A stretch of 64,000 nucleotides of DNA from Cyanobacteria bacterium UBA2566. Its GTDB lineage: Bacteria; Cyanobacteriota; Cyanobacteriia; Cyanobacteriales; Desertifilaceae. Position numbers and translations under genes: made by a program. The stretch is taken from the NCBI GenBank assembly GCA_002340255.1, contig DDLS01000118.1, forward strand, positions 1-64,000. The letters run 5' to 3'. The notes under the pieces are model-generated. The model was not told where the DNA came from and did no database searches. It saw only the letters and a program-made list of their open reading frames with translations. This document shows, one piece after another, positions 8,050 to 16,170 of the stretch (positions are counted from its first letter, which is position 1; the number at the start of each line of letters is the position of its first letter).

Positions 8050-8339
8050 CAAGGTTCGTTAGAATCCTTGCTCTGCCTACACTTCAGCCATTAGAGGCTT
8101 CCATTTTCGCAGAAACGAATCGCACCAACACTTCTGGGTATAAAGCACTCTCTGTTATGGAGCAGCAATTGTCAAAAACAGACTTTCTCGTCAATGGTTC
8201 TCTAACGATTGCAGATATTTCGTTATACGCTTATACCCATGTAGCTGATGAAGGAGGATTCGATCTTTCTGAATATCCTGCTGTTCGAGCATGGCTCGAT
8301 CGCGTGTCGAGCCATCCCCATCATCTTACCCTGTCTTGA
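8046..8339 (+). pseudogene. Glutathione S-transferase C-terminal fragment
   Basis: The 97-codon frame carries the C-terminal all-helical GST domain: ALSVMEQQLSKTDFLV, then the conserved TIADISLYAYTHVADEGG and YPAVRAWLDRV. The N-terminal thioredoxin-fold domain with the catalytic residue is missing, and upstream sequence belongs to a transposase fragment. An insertion or deletion therefore removed the first half of a GST gene. The TTG/ATG-like start within the frame is probably not used. Confidence 0.75.
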
Positions 8340-8369
8340 TCGTCTCTATAGGAGGGAAAAATGGCTTAT

Positions 8370-8765
8370 CTATTCCCGATTACCAGCGCGAAGCGCGATA
8401 TGTTGCTTTAAGACATCTAAGCGCGAGATATCCCAATGATCGATATGGGAATTAATTAAGCCATTCTCATTGATTTGGAGTTCACTCGATCCAGGAATAG
8501 AAATACGGGGTTTCCAGGGGAGGGGAGTATTCCAGTGCAATGTCCATCGGGTGTGGATCGTGTTTCCTTCTTGCTGGATGTGGTGTAAGTCCATTTTGAT
8601 ATTCAGGAACCAGCGTTCCATCCAGGATATCATCTGTTGGTAGCGATCGCCTCCCCAGAATTCGGTCATTGGATCTTTAAAATACACATCTGGCGCATAA
8701 ATACTATAGGTTGGGTTGACGGGAAACCGTTCATAGTCTGCTTTGAGAATTTCGATCAGTTCCAT
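8370..8765 (-). CDS. DUF2358 family protein (SnoaL/NTF2-like)
   Basis: A 131-residue protein found widely in cyanobacteria and plastid-bearing plants. Typical features are the opening IEILKADYERFP, YAPDVYFKDP and YQQMISWMERW, consistent with an NTF2-like cone fold that often forms a small-molecule pocket. The biochemical role is not established. The last residues ([10 protein letters not shown]) come from a palindromic repeat overlapping the 3' end (8382-8399), suggesting the C-terminus was extended or replaced by repeat sequence. Confidence 0.85.
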   Translation of the reverse strand: MELIEILKADYERFPVNPTYSIYAPDVYFKDPMTEFWGGDRYQQMISWMERWFLNIKMDLHHIQQEGNTIHTRWTLHWNTPLPWKPRISIPGSSELQINENGLINSHIDHWDISRLDVLKQHIALRAGNRE

Positions 8766-8817
8766 AGCTTCATGAGTGAGTTACGACAGTTTTTTGGGGA
8801 GGCAATAGGCAAGAGTT

Positions 8818-9960
8818 TTAAAGCAAATTGGGTTGATAATCAGGGAAACTCATGTCTTCCCCTCGATAAGCGGTAATTACGGTTTTTACGCCTCCACGCC
8901 TAGTAAAATCGCCGATAATGCGCAGTGCTTTGGGTTTTACTTCTGCCATCAGGCGATCGGCTACCTGGTTAACTACAGTTTCATGGCTGATTCTTTGTTG
9001 GCGAAAACTGTTAATATAAAGCTTAAAAGCTTTGAGTTCTAAAACAGATTGACCGGGAAAATAATCACAGACAATAGTGCCAAAATCTGGATAACCCGAT
9101 CGCGGACAAAGGGCAGTAAACTCCGGATGTTCCAGATGAATGATATAATCATGGTTTGGAGAAGGGTTGGGCCAAATTTCTAGTCGATGGTGAGCCGCTT
9201 CTTCAATGGCGCGATCTCCATAGGTTCGATCTTCCGATATCTCTGTCCCAGAACTGCCACGGTTAGCGCCTCGATATTTCCAAATCGGATCGGCAACTCC
9301 GGCTTCCTGAAAACCTCGATCTCTTAAGATACAGGCATGACACTTACCGCATCCTCCTTTCACCCCGGCATAGCAAGTATGGGTTAACTCCATGACTGAC
9401 TCGAAGCGATCTCCTAACGCCTCCTGAGCCAACTTTACTGACTCCGCCTTCGTTAAACTTATCAAGGGGGTATGAATCCGATACGCCTCACCATCACCGT
9501 ACATTCCCTCACCCAATGCCACGCCCATGGCATTAATAAAACTCTGACGACAATCCCAATACCCGGCAAAATCCGTCTCACACACTCCTAAAACCATATC
9601 TTTAATCCCCAAACGCGCCGCCCGATTCGCTGCCAAGGTTAAGAACAAAATATTACGTCCGGGAATAAATGTGGCTTCAATGCCCCCTGGCAGCGCCTCG
9701 GCACTCTCATACTCTGCCAAAGGGGTTTCGCTTACTAAAGGACTCGTACTCTTCAAAATGGGCCCCACTGAGACGATTTCATGACTTGCCAATTCCAGCT
9801 TCTGAGCCACGGCTTGGGCACTTTCCAGCTCAATGCGATGACGCTGTTGATAATCAAACGTCAGCCCATGAATGCGATCGAATTGTTGTGTAGCTAATGC
9901 AGCGCAGGTGGTTGAATCTTGTCCACCAGAAAGGATAACCAGAGCTTCGGTTTGAGCCAT
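8818..9960 (-). CDS. QueC-QueF fusion: preQ0 synthase plus preQ0 reductase
   Basis: Two consecutive enzymes of queuosine precursor synthesis are joined in one 380-residue frame. Residues 1 to about 225 are QueC (7-cyano-7-deazaguanine synthase), with the PP-loop LSGGQDSTT and the zinc site CYAGVKGGCGKCHAC. Residues about 245-380 are the single-domain QueF type (NADPH-dependent nitrile reductase), with the cysteine segment TALCPRSGYPDFG and the signature ELKAFKLYINSFR. The frame is open throughout. The ATG at 9958-9960 is chosen because QueC homology starts there; 20 upstream codons look like noncoding sequence. QueC makes preQ0 and QueF reduces it to preQ1, so the fusion could channel the product. 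No other que gene is in the window. Confidence 0.93.
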   Translation of the reverse strand: MAQTEALVILSGGQDSTTCAALATQQFDRIHGLTFDYQQRHRIELESAQAVAQKLELASHEIVSVGPILKSTSPLVSETPLAEYESAEALPGGIEATFIPGRNILFLTLAANRAARLGIKDMVLGVCETDFAGYWDCRQSFINAMGVALGEGMYGDGEAYRIHTPLISLTKAESVKLAQEALGDRFESVMELTHTCYAGVKGGCGKCHACILRDRGFQEAGVADPIWKYRGANRGSSGTEISEDRTYGDRAIEEAAHHRLEIWPNPSPNHDYIIHLEHPEFTALCPRSGYPDFGTIVCDYFPGQSVLELKAFKLYINSFRQQRISHETVVNQVADRLMAEVKPKALRIIGDFTRRGGVKTVITAYRGEDMSFPDYQPNLL

Positions 9961-10046
9961 GAAACAATCAATGAAAATCAAAAATAGGGTCGTCAATATT
10001 GTAGATCGGGGAGAACCCATCCGATGTAGCCCACCCCTGGTGTCGC

Positions 10047-10856
10047 CTATTCCAGACTAGACGGATCAATACCCTGTTCTAGCAGACGTTGGCGTAAGGC
10101 TTGTAATTCGGCTTCTGCTTGTTGAGCGCGTTGTTGTTCTTGTTCAGCCCGTTGGCGCTCCTCCTCTAAAGCCAGTTCTGCTTGTTGGGCACGTTGCCGT
10201 TCATTTTCAGCCTTTTGGCGTTCATTTTCAGCCCTTTGGCGTTCTTGCAAGCGATCGCGCTCCGACTCATCCGGACTGCGCAAATACTCCCCTCTCTCTC
10301 GGTCAAAAAACCGCAATTTACCATCCGGTAGCACTCTCATTTCTAAACCTAAAACCTGAGAAAAAACGGATAATGTACCATCATCTAACTCATTGAGCGT
10401 CAACAATTGATACGCTCCATTAACTAACCTGCGTCCTCGCAAACGAGGCTGCAAATAATCACCACTGGGGTCATACTGGAAATATTCCGTTACCCCCATT
10501 TGGGCATAAGTGACGGGTTTATCTCGTTCATCCTTGTGTCGGGTACTCATGGAAGTCACTTCTAAAACCCAATCGGGATAACGGTTATTTTCTTCCCATA
10601 CGCGGTAACTTCTGCGGGGACGATTTTCAACCCCAAAGACAACGAAGACATCGGGACAAACCACGGCATCGGGAACTCCTTGCTCGTAGGAGAGCCAGAG
10701 ATTACCGGAAACGTAAACATCTGAACGATTTTGGAAGTAGAATCTCAGGGATTCTACGCCATAAACAAGGTAATCGCGAGCGGGATCGCTTTCAGCCATG
10801 GGCGCTCCATCAGGTTCGGGGTAAATAATGGGACTTTTTAGGGAAGTTGGGTTCAT
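10047..10856 (-). CDS. Uma2-family putative nuclease with Glu/Arg/Gln-rich coiled-coil tail
   Basis: Residues 1 to about 190 match the Uma2 (DUF820) family, abundant in cyanobacteria and related to PD-(D/E)XK nucleases; the Asp in CPDVFVV and the Glu in WVLEVTS are likely catalytic. Residues about 195-255 form a charged run of repeated ERQRAE/ERQKAE/QQAE units, predicted coiled coil. Function in vivo is unknown for the family. It is upstream of the QueC-QueF gene on the same strand with an 86-bp gap, and downstream of a small acidic protein. Confidence 0.88.
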   Translation of the reverse strand: MNPTSLKSPIIYPEPDGAPMAESDPARDYLVYGVESLRFYFQNRSDVYVSGNLWLSYEQGVPDAVVCPDVFVVFGVENRPRRSYRVWEENNRYPDWVLEVTSMSTRHKDERDKPVTYAQMGVTEYFQYDPSGDYLQPRLRGRRLVNGAYQLLTLNELDDGTLSVFSQVLGLEMRVLPDGKLRFFDRERGEYLRSPDESERDRLQERQRAENERQKAENERQRAQQAELALEEERQRAEQEQQRAQQAEAELQALRQRLLEQGIDPSSLE

Positions 10857-10885
10857 GGTTGGCTGGAGGTTAAGGGACTATGGGA

Positions 10886-11119
10886 CTATTCATCTTCTGA
10901 TAGTTGCTTCATAAACTCTTCTATGTCCGCTGCTGCTTCCTCTAGGGTAGCCTCATCAATAGCCTCTGGTTCTTGAAACTGATGCTTACTCAAGGGGTCG
11001 GACTTTTGGGCAGAAGATTGGGGAATTTTACCGGTTTTTAGGGTTTCTCCCAATTGATGCAGGGAGTGCTGAAATTGTTGTTCGGCATGGGTGTGGGGGT
11101 CTTGTGGATGTTGATTCAT
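10886..11119 (-). CDS. Small acidic protein of unknown function
   Basis: This 77-residue protein has a His/Gln-rich start (MNQHPQDPHTHAEQQF) and an acidic, helical C-terminus (IDEATLEEAAADIEEF). No domain is recognised. It lies 29 bp upstream of the Uma2-family gene and could be cotranscribed with it. Soluble and probably helical. Confidence 0.65.
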   Translation of the reverse strand: MNQHPQDPHTHAEQQFQHSLHQLGETLKTGKIPQSSAQKSDPLSKHQFQEPEAIDEATLEEAAADIEEFMKQLSEDE

Positions 11120-11264
11120 AAGGGTAAAAAGAATACGCTAGGTTCGGTTGATGCCACCATACTTAAGTTTTTCTTCTGTTATAACTCACTGAATCGTCTG
11201 AACCCCGAAGCGTTGTAAAATCAAGGTCAAACGAGTTAGTGAATTACAGAAGCCGGAGCAAAAC

Positions 11265-12689
11265 ATGAGCGAGTTTGATTACGATTTGATCATTATTGGT
11301 GCTGGAGTCGGTGGACATGGGGCAGCTCTCCATGCTGTGAGTTGTGGGCTGAAAACGGCAATTGTAGAAGCAGCAGATATGGGGGGAACCTGTGTTAACC
11401 GAGGATGCATCCCTTCTAAAGCTCTGTTAGCGGCTTCTGGACGAGTGCGGGAATTACAGGATGCGGATCATTTGAAGGATTTGGGGATTCAAGTCGGTGA
11501 TGTGAGTTTTGAGCGTCAGGCGATCGCCGATCATGCCAATACTTTAGTCGATAAAATCCAATCTGACCTGACGAATAGTCTCAAACGGCTGAAGGTTGAT
11601 ATTCTACGCGGTTGGGGTAAGGTGGCAGCTCCCCAGAAGGTGACGGTGGAAAATGAGGGAGACTTGAAGACGTTTACCGCCAAGGATATTATTGTGGCTC
11701 CGGGTTCGGTTCCCTTTGTGCCCCCAGGAATTCAGATCGATCATAAAACGGTGTTTACCAGCGATGATTCGGTGCGTTTGGAGTCTTTGCCCCCCTGGAT
11801 TGCAGTCATTGGCAGTGGCTATATTGGTTTAGAGTTTACCGATGTGTATACGGCGTTGGGGTGTGAGGTAACCCTCATTGAAGCGTTGGATAAGTTGATG
11901 CCAACGTTCGATCCCGATATTGCTAAACAAGCGCAACGGGTTCTCATCTCTCCTCGTGATATTGAAACTCGTGTGGGGATGTTGGCGATGAAAGTTACGC
12001 CCGGATCTCCAGTGACAATTGAGTTGGCGGATGCGAAGACGAAGGAAGTTAAAGAAGTTTTAGAAGTGGATGCGTGCTTGGTGGCAACGGGACGTGTTCC
12101 GACAGCGAAGAATATGGGCTTAGAATCAGTGGGCGTAGAGTTGGATCGACGCGGTTTTATTCCGGTTGACGATACGATGGCAGTATTGTCGGGTGGGGAA
12201 AAGGTTCCCCATCTTTGGGCGATCGGGGATGCGACGGGTAAGATGATGTTAGCCCATGCTGCTTCGGCTCAAGGAATTGTGGCAGTGGAAAATATGTGCG
12301 ATCGTCCGCGTACTATTGATTATCGCTCGATTCCGGCGGCGGCGTTTACTCACCCGGAAATTAGTTACGTGGGATTGAGCGAACCGCAAGCGAAGGAACT
12401 TGCTGAAACGGAAGGCTTTGAAATTGCTACAGCTCGCTCTTATTTTAAGGGGAATTCTAAGGCGATCGCCGAAGGCGAGACGGAAGGAATGGCTAAATTG
12501 ATCTACCGTAAGGATAATGGGGAAGTTCTCGGCGTTCACATTATCGGTCCCCATGCGGCAGATTTAATCCATGAAGCATCAGCAGCAATAGCGAAACGGG
12601 AATCTGTCCACACCCTTGCTCATTTAGTCCATACCCATCCAACTCTCTCAGAAGTCCTCGATGAAGCGTACAAGCGAGCAGTCGGTTAA
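11265..12689 (+). CDS. lpdA: Dihydrolipoyl dehydrogenase (E3)
   Basis: A 474-residue FAD-dependent disulfide oxidoreductase that reoxidises lipoamide in pyruvate dehydrogenase and the glycine cleavage system. It has the FAD motif [12 protein letters not shown], the redox-active disulfide [13 protein letters not shown], the NAD-binding motif IGSGYIGLE, the second FAD segment AIGDATG and the C-terminal catalytic pair in HTHPTLSE. The length and order are standard. A GGAG ribosome binding site lies just before the ATG. Transcribed alone. Confidence 0.95.
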   Translation: MSEFDYDLIIIGAGVGGHGAALHAVSCGLKTAIVEAADMGGTCVNRGCIPSKALLAASGRVRELQDADHLKDLGIQVGDVSFERQAIADHANTLVDKIQSDLTNSLKRLKVDILRGWGKVAAPQKVTVENEGDLKTFTAKDIIVAPGSVPFVPPGIQIDHKTVFTSDDSVRLESLPPWIAVIGSGYIGLEFTDVYTALGCEVTLIEALDKLMPTFDPDIAKQAQRVLISPRDIETRVGMLAMKVTPGSPVTIELADAKTKEVKEVLEVDACLVATGRVPTAKNMGLESVGVELDRRGFIPVDDTMAVLSGGEKVPHLWAIGDATGKMMLAHAASAQGIVAVENMCDRPRTIDYRSIPAAAFTHPEISYVGLSEPQAKELAETEGFEIATARSYFKGNSKAIAEGETEGMAKLIYRKDNGEVLGVHIIGPHAADLIHEASAAIAKRESVHTLAHLVHTHPTLSEVLDEAYKRAVG

Positions 12690-13071
12690 ATTGCACCTCA
12701 TTTTTAGGAGAAATGCTTAGGTGAGTATCAACTCGCCTGACCATTTCTATACTGCTTGTCTGGTCTTAAACTTTACATAGAGGATATAGTATTTTAGAAA
12801 TACTCTCTCCCTTTCATGTCCAGAAAATCCCTCTCCCAATGAAGTTGCGCTTAACCGTTTGCTCTAAGCCAATTATCTCTCAAGGAGAGAAGGTAGCCAA
12901 AATTTAAGGATTTGATATCATATTAAAGGGTAAACAGAACCTCCAATTATCTAGAGTATTAGTAAAGTAGGTTACGCTCAACTACACCACATTACGCCAT
13001 AATTCAACCTTAACCTCTACTTACTAAGCTGAAGACAATCGGAAGTCCTCCCGTTACATAGGAGACTGGAT
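12690..13071. other. Intergenic region between lpdA and the first hybrid kinase
   Basis: This 380-base gap holds a long hairpin just after lpdA (12709-12748) and otherwise AT-rich sequence that probably contains the promoter of the kinase pair. No gene is recognised. Confidence 0.6.
12709..12748 (+). terminator. Long hairpin after lpdA, probable terminator
   Basis: The outer stem AGAAATG (12709-12715) pairs with CATTTCT (12742-12748), and the inner stem AGGTGAGT (12719-12726) pairs with ACTCGCCT (12731-12738) with one G-T pair around the loop ATCA. There is no clear T-tract, so termination is likely but not certain. Confidence 0.55.
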
Positions 13072-16000
13072 ATGAAAGTCAATTTGCGTTTGGTTTTAAT
13101 TGTTCCTTTTGTCCTCCAGGTTTTTACGGTTGTCGGATTGACGGGATGGCTCTCATTACGCAATGGACAAAAAACTGTAGAAAATTTGGTTACTCAGTTA
13201 CAGCGAGAAACCGGCGATCGCATTCAACAACACTTGAAGAGTTATTTACGCACCCCTTATATGGTGAATAAAAATATTTTAGATGCCATAGATTTAGGCT
13301 ACCTGAATGTAGATAATCCTCGCAGTATGGAACGCTATTTCTGGAAACAAATCCATAATTTTCCCAGTGTAAGCTATATCTTAGTCGGTAATGAAGAAGG
13401 AGAATTCTATGGATTGGATCGGCTGCATGAAGGCGGCTTTAATATTGATATTGTTGATGCTTTAACCAGTTATGCTGTGAATACTTATGCAACCGATAAG
13501 CAAGGTAGACGAACTGAAGAATTATTGGCTTCTTATCCAGACTACGATCCCCGTCATCGTCCTTGGTATATTGCTCCTGCAACTCAAAAACGCTCAACTT
13601 GGAGTGATATTTATACTTACTCTACATACTCTCGTTTAGCCATTACCATTGGAACTCCTATTTATGACCAAGAGAATCAGTTGAAGGGAGTAATTGGTAG
13701 CGATCTGATGCTATTGGATATTAACCAATTCCTCAGTCAGTTGGAAATGGGTCAGTCTGGACAAGCATTTATTTTAGAACGCTCTGGATTTTTAGTTGCC
13801 ACTTCAACTAAAGAATCTCTTTTTCTCCCTTCTACTCGAGAAGAAGAGTCAAAGCGATTGATGGCAACGAAAAGTCAAGATTTTATGACCCAAGAAACGA
13901 CCCATTTCTTAACCCGTAAATTTGGTAATTTATCGAATATTGATCAAGAGGAACAACTGTTCTTAAATCTTGAGAATGAACGGTACTGTGTAGACGTAAT
14001 TCCTTATCAAGATGAGTTTGGGTTAAATTGGTTGATTGTCATTGTGGTTCCAGAATCAGATTTTATGAGCCAAATCAATGCCAATACCCACACAACCATT
14101 TGGCTTTGTTTCGCTGCGTTAGGAATAGCAATACTCTTAGGAATTTATACTTCTCGTTGGATTTCTAAACCGGTTTTACGTCTAGTAGAATCATCCGAAG
14201 CCATGGCTAAAGGAAATTTATCTCAGCAAGTGAAGGGAGGACATATTACTGAATTAAAAATTTTAGCCCAAACCTTTAATCAAATGGCGGTTCAGTTAAA
14301 AGAATCCTTTGATACTCTAGAGCAACGAGTAGAAGAGCGGACAACAGCCTTACGCTTGAGTCAAGAACGCTTACAATTGGTACATGAAAGTGTAAATGAT
14401 GGGATTTGGGACTGGAAGATTGCTTTAAATGAAGTTTATTTGTCTCCCCGTTGGAAAAAGATGTTAGGCTATGATGACTCCGAAATTCCTAATCAATTTT
14501 CCTCATGGGAAAATTTGGTTTATCCAGAAGATTTACCGAATGCAAAACAGGTGATTCAAGACCATTTGCAAACCACCACAGAAACCTTTCATTTGGAATT
14601 TCGTATGCGACAGAAACAGGGAGATTATATTTGGATTTTATCTCGTGCTAAAGTCGTAGAACGAGACAGCAGTGGTCAACCTCTGCGGATGGTGGGGTCC
14701 CATACGGATATTAGCGCTCGCAAACATGCTGAACTCGAATTACACGTGGCTAAAGAAATGGCCGATAGTGCCAACCGAGCGAAAAGCGAATTTCTAGCTA
14801 ATATGAGTCACGAACTACGCACTCCCCTCAATGGCATTCTTGGCTATGTTCAGATTATGCATCGCAGCCGAGATCTCAATCAACATCGTCAGGGAGTGGA
14901 TGTCATCGAACAAGCCGGTTCCCATTTGTTAACCTTGATTAATGATATCCTCGACTTAGCCAAAATTGAAGCCAGAAAAATGGAAATGTTTCCTAAAGAT
15001 TTACACTTTCTTTCCTTTTTGGTTGGAGTGGCAGAAATGGCACGAGTGCGAGCTGAAAATAAAGGGATTACCCTCCAGTTTCTTCCCGATGAAAACTTAC
15101 CCACAGGAATTAAAGCGGATGAAAAACGTCTGCGGCAATTATTGCTTAATCTCTTGGGGAATTCGATTAAATTTACTGACCAAGGAACGATAACTTTTTC
15201 AGTATCTAACCCACAGAGAACAGCAGAAAATAAGGCAAAAATTTGCTTCACCGTCCAAGATACAGGTGTAGGAATGAGTGAAGAACAAATGGCAAAAATA
15301 TTTTTACCCTTTGAGCAAGTTGGTTCTACATCACGACGCTCAGAAGGAACGGGTTTAGGATTAAGTATTTGTCGTCAAATTGCCGAAATGATGGGCAGTG
15401 AAATTCAGGTTAAAAGTACATTAGGCATAGGCACTACATTCTGGTTTGAAGTCGAGTTTCCCATTTCTGACGAATGGGTTAGCTCTGGAGTTCATTTATC
15501 CCAAGGAAAAATTATCGGATATACTGGAGATTCAACCACCATCCTTATTGTTGACGATCATCCAGTTAATCGGGTAGTGGTTTCGGAAGTATTAACGCCA
15601 TTACATTTTAGGATACTTGAAGCCTCAAATGGACGAGAGGGATTAGAACAAGTAGAGCAGGGACATCCTGACTTAGTCATTACAGATATTATGATGCCAG
15701 AGATGGATGGATATGACTTCGCTCGCATAGTTCGGGAGTCCTATTCTCAAGAGTTGCCGATTATTGCCGCTAGTGCCAGTGTATCACTAAACGATCAAAA
15801 TTTGGCGATCGCCGCTGGCTGTAATGATTTCCTAGAAAAACCTGTGGATATGGAAAAACTGTTGATTGTCTTGCAGAAGTATCTCCATATGCAATGGATT
15901 TATGAATCAATAGAATCTGTAAATCTTACGGAAGAAGCAGAAATCATTATTCCCAAAAGTGATGAATTAGTTAAGTTGTATAAAATGGCAAAAATCGGAG

Positions 16001-16143
16001 ATATTGTAGGCATTGAGCAAGAAGCACAACGGTTAAAAGATCTCCATCCAGCCTATCATGGATTTTGCGATCGCATCCTCACCTTAGCGGCTGAATTTGA
16101 AGACAAAATGATTATCCAGCTTATTAATTCTGCCCCCAGTTAG
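13072..16143 (+). CDS. Hybrid sensor histidine kinase (dCache-HAMP-PAS-HisKA-HATPase-receiver)
   Basis: A 1023-residue inner-membrane kinase. TM1 is at about 8-25, followed by a periplasmic dCache-like sensor (about 30-335) with WYIAPATQKRSTWSDIY, TM2 (about 340-362), HAMP, PAS (about 437-560), HisKA with phospho-acceptor H580 in [11 protein letters not shown], a HATPase domain with DTGVGM and GTGLGLSI, and a C-terminal receiver with D872 in ITDIMMPEMDG and Lys in FLEKPVD. A further ~85 residues form a helical tail. There is no Hpt domain, so phosphotransfer onward needs a separate protein. The gene is followed 27 bp later by a paralogue sharing the same start ([10 protein letters not shown]). 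Confidence 0.93.
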   Translation: MKVNLRLVLIVPFVLQVFTVVGLTGWLSLRNGQKTVENLVTQLQRETGDRIQQHLKSYLRTPYMVNKNILDAIDLGYLNVDNPRSMERYFWKQIHNFPSVSYILVGNEEGEFYGLDRLHEGGFNIDIVDALTSYAVNTYATDKQGRRTEELLASYPDYDPRHRPWYIAPATQKRSTWSDIYTYSTYSRLAITIGTPIYDQENQLKGVIGSDLMLLDINQFLSQLEMGQSGQAFILERSGFLVATSTKESLFLPSTREEESKRLMATKSQDFMTQETTHFLTRKFGNLSNIDQEEQLFLNLENERYCVDVIPYQDEFGLNWLIVIVVPESDFMSQINANTHTTIWLCFAALGIAILLGIYTSRWISKPVLRLVESSEAMAKGNLSQQVKGGHITELKILAQTFNQMAVQLKESFDTLEQRVEERTTALRLSQERLQLVHESVNDGIWDWKIALNEVYLSPRWKKMLGYDDSEIPNQFSSWENLVYPEDLPNAKQVIQDHLQTTTETFHLEFRMRQKQGDYIWILSRAKVVERDSSGQPLRMVGSHTDISARKHAELELHVAKEMADSANRAKSEFLANMSHELRTPLNGILGYVQIMHRSRDLNQHRQGVDVIEQAGSHLLTLINDILDLAKIEARKMEMFPKDLHFLSFLVGVAEMARVRAENKGITLQFLPDENLPTGIKADEKRLRQLLLNLLGNSIKFTDQGTITFSVSNPQRTAENKAKICFTVQDTGVGMSEEQMAKIFLPFEQVGSTSRRSEGTGLGLSICRQIAEMMGSEIQVKSTLGIGTTFWFEVEFPISDEWVSSGVHLSQGKIIGYTGDSTTILIVDDHPVNRVVVSEVLTPLHFRILEASNGREGLEQVEQGHPDLVITDIMMPEMDGYDFARIVRESYSQELPIIAASASVSLNDQNLAIAAGCNDFLEKPVDMEKLLIVLQKYLHMQWIYESIESVNLTEEAEIIIPKSDELVKLYKMAKIGDIVGIEQEAQRLKDLHPAYHGFCDRILTLAAEFEDKMIIQLINSAPS

Positions 16144-16170
16144 CTATGTAATCTCATCTTTGTAGGTCTG

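Noticed and set aside
10047..10856. Toxin-antitoxin reading of the Uma2-like and small acidic genes
   Set aside because: No toxin or antitoxin family features; Uma2 proteins are abundant in cyanobacteria without such pairing.
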